From assembly GCF_000003815.2 (NCBI RefSeq), contig NC_049989.1, forward strand, positions 1 through 64,000: 64,000 nt of DNA. Reading direction: 5' to 3'. Shown here piece by piece: positions 27,128 through 35,988 of this stretch. This DNA is from Branchiostoma floridae (taxonomy: Eukaryota > Chordata > Leptocardii > Amphioxiformes > Branchiostomatidae). The translations under genes and the position numbers were made by a program. The notes below the pieces were generated by a model, which was given only the letters and a program-made list of their open reading frames with translations, was not told where the DNA came from and did no database searches. How positions within the stretch are numbered: the stretch's first letter is position 1; every line of letters begins with the position of its first letter.

Positions 27128-27632
27128 GGTCTGATACCCTATCCCCTGCGAAAAACAAAACCTTGAAGGGTTGATGTCTCGCTAACACAAAAAGTTTGGT
27201 TCCCGATCTCTCTGTCTCTATCGCTTTGTTAACATGTTCGTAAACGGCAAAAACCTTTGGAAGGAAAACTGGTCTTGCCTGCCTGGGTGTTAAACCCTGT
27301 TGCAGTTGCTCTCCTGTAACAGCGTTTGAATATTATTATTCTAATCTTGAATAGCCTGTCGGGTTCACTAGTCCTAATCTTCCATCCCAGCCCCCTCTTC
27401 TTTCTCTCTCCCTCTTCTTTCTATCGCCCCGATGTAAGAATCGTTTTAATTTCGAGGCGTTTGGGCAAACACGCGATCCCTCTTTTGACTCTCTACAGTT
27501 TTTATCATGTACCGCAGTTTTGCCTTGTTGACCTTTGTATATCGAGAACTTCTCTACATCTGCTGGTGACGCTGTTTGTATCGTCTTAGTCGGAGTCAAA
27601 GATTTAATAAAAATTGTAATTAAATCAGCCAA
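27128..27632 (-). pseudogene. Truncated tyrosine recombinase (copy 1)
   Basis: N-terminal core-binding part and the first catalytic arginine block of a tyrosine recombinase: ASPADVEKFSIYKGQQGKT, then a damaged stretch, then EQLQQGLTPRQARPVFLPK, then KLFVLARHQ and FFAGDRVSD. The segment after RVCP is out of register with copy 2. The lysine, H-x-x-R and tyrosine blocks are absent because the frame joins LINE sequence at 27125-27128. Confidence 0.6.
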
Positions 27633-29786
27633 AGCTCTTTATTGTTCTCCATATTCTGAGCTGTTTTGACCTTCCTATTTTTGTTTTTGTTAAGACGCGC
27701 ATTCATTTTAGTCATATTAATCCGGATACCTTGCTCCACCCTTCCTCTGTCTGGAACTTCCTTTGTTTTCCCACACTTTTGACAGAAATTAAAGTCAAAA
27801 TCATTTGGGGGTAATTACATTCTGGACAATTTTCAGCAGGTACCCAAATTCAAGCTGCCCCCTGGAACAACGCCTGTTGACCTCAAATACCCATAAGTCC
27901 CACTTTGTTGGATACAGCTTTCATCCCTGTCGTTTGGTTGGGTATAGCAGAACACTGACCCCCGCTACAGCTGCCCTTATGGCCTCGTCCGCCTGGTTGT
28001 CGAGAATGGGCCACCAGTGTCGCCTAGGGTGGAGATCAGGGACAATGTCACACAAGCCTTTTGTTTTATAATAAATGCAATAATGGATGGGATTAGTTGA
28101 AATGGTGGGAATTCCTGTTCTCTATGTTCTGAACGACTACGTTTACACCGCTAAATCCTGGTGCCGGGTTTGACTGAATAACTCCAGTTTCTTCCTGAGT
28201 TTCCTGTCTGTACATTGGATGGACAGGCCGTCAGGTCAGTGTCAAAACCCATACTACCCCCAAGTGTCGCATCTATTCTCTTAAATACCTCAAATGGAAA
28301 ATCATTGTTCTTACTGGTTGCCCGGACCTCTTTTGCCAGCTGGTCCATGACTTTATCCTTATACTGTTGGTTTAAGTATTTCAGATTTGCTTTGTCTTTA
28401 AAAAATGGTGTTGGCGGAAAAAGCTCTACCAAGTTCTCTGCCGGGAAAGAGCAATCCCTTTTCTCATTTGTCGCATCCTGTTCATGGGACACCATCTCTG
28501 ACCAACCACCCTCTTTGTGCTCAGACTAACAGGCGTCATCTTCTGACGCTTCCATTACTTCTCTCCTCTTCCTCATCTTTCTTTGGGCGGCTCTGGTCGA
28601 AGCTGCTACAGATAAAACTGACGGCTTCTTCTGCGTCTAATTACGCATCTTGGAGACGGGGTTTCAGCCCGACAGCAGTAAAAGTTTTGCATGCACGTAA
28701 AGTTCCACGGCGTGTCTGCGTGCTTCCAAATCCGTCGAATTCTAACGAGTTTGTACGGAGACGGTACTCACCACTTATGAACACCAAACAAATGTCCACA
28801 TTTTGGCACATAGGAAGCATGTATTTGCACGTACGGCGGGTTGTGCCCCTAGCTTTACGGGGTGTTGACTCGCTCTCCTGCTCTACCTTCGCTAACATAA
28901 CCAAAAGTGGTGAGTCCAGGGAAAGGGCCTTTTATTTTGTTTTATTATTTTTAATCCGTTTACCATCGGGTTTCAGTGTTATATGTCTACCGTGGCAGAG
29001 CAATATACGCAATGTGCATGGATAAAAGGTGTATCCTTATATTTTTGATCGTGTCAATAAAAATGAATCAAGCTAGCAAGCCTCGCTGAATATTTACAAT
29101 ACAGCGGTGCGTAAGGTGCTTGCTGCAAAGCTACGAATGGCGCAGGCGGGATGGAAACCAAGGGCGCCTGCTGTACCGGTACCTGTTGCTGTGCCTGGTC
29201 CCCTTGTTGCACCTGAGAACTCCGTTTCCCCGCCGCGTTGGCCACCCTAGAAAACTAGTACTTCGCACCTATCTTCTCGTCGATTTCCGAACCTAACGCC
29301 TGTAGGACCATCTCCCCCCAAATGGGGTTTAGCGCATGCATGGTTGCGTGCCTGAGAGTGGCAGCGAATTTTGCATGATCATTATGGCCGGATGCTCTTG
29401 CTGTCTCCTCCAACCGCTGGAGTGTGGGGATAAGCAGTGCACGATTCAATTCCGACGGCGTTTTGGCCAAGTCAAGGACCTGGTCCAAGGCGTCCGTTAC
29501 CGTGTCTTGGTAGTGAAGCCTGCTCAAGCACCTGCAGTCGCTGTATGACCGTCGCACCATCATCCTACAAAACAAATGCCCTCTATTATTTCACACAGGT
29601 ATGACATGTCTTATAAAATGTCCACCATCACAATCCTTCTCAGGATGCAACGCCCAACAGAGGCTTAATTCTGCTTCGTAAAAATACTAGTATCCATGTT
29701 TCCCAGTTTCCCGAAAATTGAGAAATTGCACCATATTATGACATTATTCACCGCACAGCGATTCACTCAATCCACCTTGTATTGCT

Positions 29787-29896
29787 CACGTGGCCCAAAA
29801 CTAATTACCACACAACAATTTACCACGTGTGCCTCCCACGTGGTACTCAAACCACTACTGCACAACGATTCGTTCACAAGGAGCGCTAACCACGTG
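29787..29896. promoter_or_regulatory. Four CACGTG E-boxes in 110 bp
   Basis: CACGTG at 29787, 29824, 29837 and 29891, within the presumed first intron of the recombinase element. They lie in a loosely repeated sequence (ccacgtgg, cacaacaatt), so they may be a by-product of a small duplication. Confidence 0.3.
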
Positions 29897-29979
29897 GTGA
29901 AAAATTAAATACTGGCCATGTTCCAATCAATCCATCATTTTCTACACGAAATGTGATAATGAGTTATATTGAGATCACC

Positions 29980-30880
29980 AGGTTTTCACCTTCGCCCTCT
30001 TCTCGTTTGCCAAAATGGGATAACGCCCACATTTTAATTATTAACGGATAATGTCTCGTCCGATCCATATGCAAAGTTACACCCGCGGTACCGAATTCAT
30101 ATTCAAATTGCCGGGCCTTCCGCCCAACTCCCGCCTCCAAAATGGAAAGCGCAAACTCTCATTACTGGATAATCCTCCGTCCAATTCAAATCCAATGTTC
30201 TCCAAGTGGAAATGAATTCATATGCAAATCACCGGGCCTTTCTGAAGCCCATACCCGCTTCCCCAAACTGGGAGAGAGCACACTTTAAAGGGGAATTCCA
30301 CTCCACACGGGAGTGTTATTTTCCGATAGATATTAATTTTAGGAAGTGATAACTGCATACTGCTTCACATTATACGATGAAGTACCCAGTTTCTTCACAT
30401 GTCTTCTACTAAACTCCCCAATTATCCTCTAATTGAATTAGTCCCATGGCTGAATACAATGCAAAACTTTTAGGTAAGGTTACAAAACTAATTTCAGGTT
30501 CGCTAAGAAATCTCGTCTTGTTCTTGTATTCTTTGCTATCTTATGAGGAATTTGCCTTCTCGGTGTGCTTAGCGTACCTCATTTATTCCGAAAATATGTA
30601 CGATAAACACAGTGTCTATGCGTATAGGGAATGCATGTCGTAATTCATCCCAAGGTGAATTCCACAAAACTCGGTTGATTAGGTATTCATTGCCACATTA
30701 TCTATTGGAAAACAAGACTCCCTTCTGGAGTGGAATGCCCCTTTACACAATTACTGGACCCTGTTCTGTCCCTTTTATTTCTTAAGTTACACATTCGGTG
30801 CCGGATTTACATAAATCACCGGGCAATGCCTCCGCCCATAATTCGCTTCCCCAAGTGAGAGAGCACAAATGTTAAACACA
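29980..30880. repeat. Tandem-derived units in the presumed element intron
   Basis: Units carrying 'aaat-gccgggcctt-cg/tgccca', CCCGCTTCCCCAAA and 'gagagagcaca' recur at about 29990-30150, 30150-30290 and 30790-30870. No coding content. Confidence 0.5.
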
Positions 30881-31229
30881 ACCTGTTCAATCCACATGCT
30901 GCTTTACATATGAACCTAAAATATTGGGCCATAACTTCCACCCACAAACACGCTTTCTACACTAGAAAGCGCACACAAATCACCATTTCATATAAAAACT
31001 GTGCTCACCTGTTGAGCATTGACTCCGGCCTGCTGTGCTTGAGGTACTGTTTGGCCTGCTACTGCCCCAGCGCCTTGCACCAGCCTGGACAGCCTGCTGC
31101 GGAGCCGGTCCTCCTTGTCCCGGGTTTGGAATTCCTGCAGCCACACCGTGGACACCACCTTTATTCGGGGCGCCCAATGCCGCGGCGGGCAATCGTCTCG
31201 GTCTCTGGGCCATCCTGGTACTCTTGCCC

Positions 31230-31796
31230 TCTCAACGGTCTCGTATATCTCGTGTGCAAGACAATCCTCGCTTACGTACCCTCTTATAAGTACATAGCAT
31301 CTATAATTATCACCTGTCTGCTTTCACCTGTGTTTGATTGAAGTGTTCCCACCTGTCTCCACTTACGCGGGGACTACATGATTAAGATATGACAGACAAC
31401 AGTTACCTATTCTTCCTGCGTAATGATCGGCTCATCCAAATGAAGCTATGGGGCAGTGCCTTCCGTCGCGCCCCTATCCAACTTTTCTACTTCTTCGCTA
31501 TTCCTTTCCTTCCTTCCTTCCTAAAATCTACATCCCCCAATCTCATTTTCCCCCCAACCTCATTTCCAAACCTGCCTTATATTATTGTACACCTTGTCCT
31601 CCACTTCTATCTTCCCTTCCTCATTTTATCCCCTTCCCTTTGTCAGACTCCCTTCTCGCCCTGTGTCTCCCTTCTCTCACTTTTCCTGTTGTATTCTATT
31701 TCTCTAATAACTGGGACACACGAACACAAAACCAAAATAAGGAGCCAACCAAATACGCTATTATCACTCATATTTTATTCGATTCCGGGGTTCTCG
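31230..31796. other. Pyrimidine-rich non-coding stretch
   Basis: C/T-rich on the plus strand from about 31480 to 31690. The long plus-strand frames here (31389-31922, 31448-32023) are low-complexity Phe/Leu/Pro/Ser products and are not genes. Confidence 0.5.
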
Positions 31797-32757
31797 GTAT
31801 ACAATATTTTCTTTATTTCTTTATTTCTTTATTTGAATTTACCACATGCAAAAACAAGTGGAAGGGAGGACAAAACAGGTGTATCAACACCTTTACAAGT
31901 TGTCCTCCCAAACCTGAAATGATAATAGAAAACAATACGAAACCAAATCAAACAATAAACATTAGACATCAAAAGTCAGTAGACATGAATATACAATTCG
32001 GTAACAATTATACACAGAATTGATTACATGTATATACAAAATTATCAAATATCATTATGTACAGAGTAAAAAGCTAATTATAATACTAATGTGGCCTTAA
32101 AGCAGTGCATGAGGCACACCCACAAGATGTGGACCAAGAGCAGGGGACGTCGATATTGAACTGGGTGTCAAATCTCACAAACGTGGCTCTCACAAGCGAT
32201 CGCTTGAATGTCAAGATGTTAGACTTTTCAGTGGCTTGAACCCCAATATTACGGAGGACAGGACTCAGCTGATTCCAGATGGTGACCAGCCTAGGTATGT
32301 AAGAAGAGCTGAAGGCTGATGTCCTTACTCTAATGGGGGTGAGCATGTGAGATCTGAGATATCTAGAGGGTCTGGAAGGGAAGGATACATACTTGTGAAC
32401 AATAGGTTTTGACTTGATAAACACCATGACGTCGCACACTTCGCGCCTGTGCGTAAGAGGCAACAGACCAAGGGTGGAAAGACGTTCCTTGTAGGTCAGG
32501 GTGTTCGAGTGGGCTCCTAGAATGAATTTAGTCGCCCGTCGTTGCACCCCTTCTACAAGGGACATGAGTTTGCGGGACTGAGGGGACCACAAAGGTGAGC
32601 AGTATTCTAAGATGCTTCTAACCAATGTAATATACAGTACCTTGCGTACATCAGTGCTAGAGTTGAACCCGATTGTTCTTTTAATGAAACCAGTCATAGA
32701 ATTGGCCCTGGCTACCATCTTTTTCATAAACTCCTTCGCATTCCTTCCTTCTTAACC
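31797..32757 (-). mobile_element. LINE 3' end: RT thumb/C-terminus, 3' UTR and tail (5' truncated)
   Basis: An intact frame from 32727 to 32086 (213 codons from the first Met) encodes the thumb and C-terminal region of a CR1/jockey-like reverse transcriptase: FIKRTIGFNSSTDVRKVLYI, LVRSILEYCSPLWSPQSRKL, GVQRRATKFILGAHS. It ends with a cysteine-rich tail (CSWSTSCGCASCTALRPH). Downstream is about 280 bp of 3' UTR ending in an (AAATAAAG)n-like tail near 31800-31835, the usual 3' terminus of such elements. It is 5'-truncated near 32757 and lies just downstream of the recombinase element end at 32811. Confidence 0.75.
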
Positions 32758-32810
32758 ATACCCAGCAGCCCTTTTACGCTCGGTGTAGTATAGGCTTATT
32801 TTACTTTACT

Positions 32811-34117
32811 TTACTTTAATGCTTTCTCAATGCCCTGTAACTGGTTGTTTCCCGTATACCTTTCCACTGCCTGTTGCACTTCCTTTGATGCTAAACTCTG
32901 GGACGGTTTTCCTAATTCCATTACCTGTGCTATCTTCATGTAGTAAGATGCTGTTCTCCTAGTGAACCATCCTACGTGACCCATCATGGTATTCGCATCC
33001 GATGCAACCGCCATGTGCATTCAAATGGCACATCCGGCCCTACAACCATGTAAGGTATCACCTTCATATATGCCCTGTCTTTCTAAATATCTCCTGAAAG
33101 CATTGTCCAAAGCAGCTGTGGATGGCGCCTCTACTAACACAAGCCCTTCTTTGGACGTTGACCTAAATAACAAGCCACCCTTCAAATCTATAGAGAGCCA
33201 TCTTGCGGTCTCTACATATTTATCGACTGCCGCTACCGGACAAGATTCTGGGTCCCCTGTTGGCTCTAAGGCGAATACGTTCGTCCTACCATCTCTTAAT
33301 GTTTTCCCCCAAGTATGGTTGAACAGTAACCCCCTGATGGCAACCTTCCAATATCGTCAGTCCTGGATTTCATTAAGTCTGCTACCCTGTCACCAGCATA
33401 AAATAAGGACTTGAAAATTGGCTGATCCCTCGCCAAAATAAAAAGTTTCGTTGGAGACTTCTCGGCCTTCATTTGTGATTTGATGTAACTTCAAACTTTC
33501 AAAATTTTTGGCAAGAAAACTGGTGTCGCCTGTTGTGGGGTTAAGCCCTGTTCTAGCTGTTCTTTAGTTACTGCTTTTAGGTATTTCTTGACGGCTGGGC
33601 TCGCCGCTGGATTCCCCAGCCCCAACCTATCGTCCCAGTCACCCCTTCTACCATTTTCAGGGAAGATTGCCCTTAATTTGCCGACGTAGGAGTCCACTGT
33701 CTTAAAAGCTAGACGTGTTGGGCAAGTGCATGTACTTTGGTTCCGCTCACAACTCTCTTTATGGACTTTTGTTTTACCTTGTTGGTCCTTAAAGATTAGG
33801 AATTTTATAATGTCATTCGGAGAGGCTGAAAGAATTAATTTTGGTGGAACCAGAGACTCCAAAAATCTGTTCAGAAGATCTGTCAATGACTGATTTTGTT
33901 TAGCATACGCTGAATTGTCTCCCGCTCCCATAATTTCCTCGAATCTTGTGTCGTTGTCTTTGTAATTTATTTGAATTCTCTGTCTCCTTTCAGTACTCTC
34001 TTGTTTTTTTGTTTTTCTCTCCACATTTTTGACAAAAATTAAAATCCTGGCCAAGGCGCTCGGGATAGGCACCATAGTTTGTGGGATAGATGTCCCTTTC
34101 TCGCCATATCTTGCCAT
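32811..34117 (-). pseudogene. Tyrosine recombinase of a Crypton-like element (copy 2, three lesions)
   Basis: From 34117 the frame gives a core-binding domain: LTDLLNRFLESL, ASPNDIIKFLIFKDQQGKTK, AFKTVDSYVGKLRAIF, GNPAASPAVKKYLKAVTKEQ. After a TGA at 33491-33493 the same frame continues LFILARDQPIFKSLFYAGDR (catalytic Arg, codons at about 33386-33394). A one-base slip in the GGGGG run at 33330-33334 leads into NHTWGKTLRDGR (Lys), then LHGCR (H-x-x-R, 33039-33050). A TGA follows at 33021-33023, then MMGHVGWFTRRTASYYMK with the second His (32976-32978) and the tyrosine nucleophile (32940-32945). All five classic tyrosine-recombinase positions survive. Upstream, in another frame, FCQKCG near 34020 is a possible half zinc knuckle. 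There is no reverse transcriptase of its own. Confidence 0.8.
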
Positions 34118-34660
34118 TATAGCTTCCGTGGTTCCCAGGCCCCGATGGCGTCATCAAGCCTGGACAGGTGAACACCCAGTATCACCGCCTCAGGCAGTCA
34201 GACGGGTCCAGAGGCCAGATCTTTTGCGCTAGGTCCATGCGGACGGGCAACGGACATGTCTTGGTGCTAAAAGCCGGCTGCATTTCCTTGCAATAAATAA
34301 ATAGGAGTAAAAGAACCCCGTGCAATGCATTGCAATGGGGAGAGGTTCTTTTAAGAGCCCTTAAAGGCGGCGACGCGGTGTGCGCCCGCTATGTGTCCCC
34401 AGCCATGCTCCTGGCCAAGGCGCTCGGGATAGGCACCATAGTTTGGGGGATAGATGTCTCTTTCTCGCCATATCTTGCCATTATAGCTTCCGTGGTTCCG
34501 AGGCCCCGATGACGTCATCAAGCCTGGACAGGTGAACACCCAGTATCACCGCCTCAGGCAGTCAGACGGGTCCAGAGGCCGGATCTTTCGCGCTAGGTCC
34601 ATGCGAACGGGCAACGAGCATGTCTTGGTGCTAAAAACCGGCTGCATTTCCTTGGTATAA
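34047..34660. repeat. Two 245-bp direct repeats at the 5' side of the recombinase element
   Basis: 34047-34290 and 34410-34655 are nearly the same (both contain GGCACCATAGTTTG, CCGATG-CGTCATCAAGCCTG, CAGTCAGACGGGTCCAGAGG). The offset is 363 bp. Between them is GCAATGCATTGCAATGGGGA. They could be tandem terminal sequence of the element. Confidence 0.75.
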
Positions 34661-35105
34661 AAAAAATTGGAGTAAAAGAGCTCTGCATCTGTATGGTCAT
34701 GCCATGTTATTTTTATACCTAATGTAAAAAATCACATTCAACTCAGGAGGGCTGCGGCTTACCTCTTGTGTTGGTTTGCGTGTGTAGAATAAATAGATAG
34801 ATAATGGTAAACAAAGTTTTGAAAAAAAAATCACTATATCACGGATGTGTATGGTCTTCAGCCATTGTGACTATCACATGTATTCCACAGTGTGAAAGAC
34901 AGGGGTTTAGTCATTGTGGATATCACACGTAACCCAGAGTGTGTAAGGCAAGGGTTTAGTCATTGTGGCTATCACATATAGTACAATTTAGTGCTGTTTG
35001 TAGACATAATAAGCACGTCCTTGTCAGGTTTAGCCTCGATCTGCCCAACTGCCCATTCCTGTATTCAATAGATATCTAACAGCAAACCACATTAATCTCC
35101 TAGCA
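34661..35105. other. Non-coding with a 58-bp-spaced repeat
   Basis: GGTTTAGTCATTGTGG followed by '-tatcacac/t' occurs at about 34904 and 34962, with a related start near 34860. No gene seen. Confidence 0.5.
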
Positions 35106-35109
35106 GATC

Positions 35110-35280
35110 CTACAATGGCATAAGATAGTACAAAACTGGCCAAGGAGTGTAGTCAGTCAAAAGGTGTCCATCTGCATTGTAGCAAAAAACACTACCATAG
35201 GCCGGCTTCACTCCTCTGGCAGCTTTGATACTGTCTTGTGCTGTCTTAGGATCTGATTGAAGATCAGACCACACAATAAG
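35110..35280 (-). CDS. Possible terminal exon, unknown; may be part of a repeat
   Basis: After TTCACAATCACAG a frame of 56 codons reads LIVWSDLQSDPKTAQDSIKA, then VKPAYGSVFCYNADGHLLTD, and ends PVLYYLMPL before a TAG at 35110-35112. It has no start codon, so it would be a last exon. The composition is convincingly protein-like. However, the bases just downstream (ATCTCCTAGCAGATCC, then TGGCATAAG) are a dispersed repeat phrase also seen near 6430, so this may be a transposable-element exon. Family not recognised. Confidence 0.25.
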   Translation of the reverse strand, partial: LIVWSDLQSDPKTAQDSIKAARGVKPAYGSVFCYNADGHLLTDYTPWPVLYYLMPL

Positions 35281-35289
35281 CTGTGATTG

Positions 35290-35985
35290 TGAACTTTATG
35301 TTCACTCCATTCAAATGTTCCAGCATATTTTAAGTAAAAAAAGTCAACAGTACACATTATTTTTGTTCATATTACAGTCTTTCTTAAATCCTTTCTTACA
35401 ACTATTCTTACAGCTTTTCTAACCATCATGTTGTCAGGTTTTTCATCTAGACACTATTTACTGATCAGCACGTGATAAACAGCGTTACAACATCCCGCCA
35501 ACTTCTAAAGTCACACCAATCGGCTAAACTTGTATTTACAATAAAAAAAGACACATTATATTAAAATGTTATGAATCATACATGTAGTTGTAAGTTAACT
35601 CTCAAAAAGCTGCATGTAAGTATTTGCTCTCTCAGAAAAAAAAAACACCTTGTTTACTTCTCGTTTCAGCATATCTGCAATGTTCTTACTCAACATGTTG
35701 TCATCCGATTTGTGAAAAAGTATCTACATTTGGCTTTCAGAAACAACTCCAAAATTACAACATAATGAAATAGAAAATGCAGATGTTTCAATGATCAATG
35801 ATCATACGCCTCATGTACTCAGGATTGAAAGCTTGAATGGTTTGATTGTATGTGCTAAAGACACTCATGAAAAATTTAATAAAGAAATCATATGATCAAG
35901 TGTAAAACTTGAATTAGTAATACCACTCAGACTATTATAGTTTTAGTGATTTTTACATTTTATGTGGATTTTGAAGAAGGCATGT
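35290..35985. other. Non-coding stretch downstream of the fibrinogen-domain gene
   Basis: AT-rich with no exon. An AATAAA (minus strand TTTATT) is not obvious close to the stop at 35989. Confidence 0.35.
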
Positions 35986-35988
35986 TGT

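Larger units (their letters stand above)
27128..31213 (-). mobile_element. Tyrosine-recombinase element, decayed copy 1 (gag-like exons plus truncated recombinase)
   Basis: In transcript order: 31213-31013 (MAQRPRRLPAAALGAPNKGG, then a frameshift and a Gln-rich tail to a CAACAG|GTGAGC donor); 29565-29248 (after a TTTTGTAG acceptor; KTPSELNRALLIPTLQRLEE); 29245-29060 (Gln-rich, VQQGDQAQQQVPVQQAP); 28495-28151 (ENLVELFPPTPFFKDKANL, FEVFKRIDATLGG); an FCQKCG half-knuckle near 27770; then the recombinase start 27632-27336 (ASPADVEKF, GKTAVH) continuing through EQLQQGLTPRQA to the active-site block LFFAGDRVSD at about 27135, where it is cut by a LINE fragment. Several frameshifts and stops show it is dead. 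The order and the strong match with 32811-34117 define one family, Crypton-like or related. Reading the scattered 5' exons as part of the same element is inference. Confidence 0.5.

Noticed and set aside
28405-29025. 206-codon plus-strand frame
   Set aside because: Shadow of the minus-strand element exons; Ser/Leu-rich with no domain.
31389-32023. Two overlapping plus-strand frames of 177 and 191 codons
   Set aside because: Pyrimidine-tract translation rich in Phe, Leu, Pro and Ser; overlaps the 3' UTR of a minus-strand LINE.
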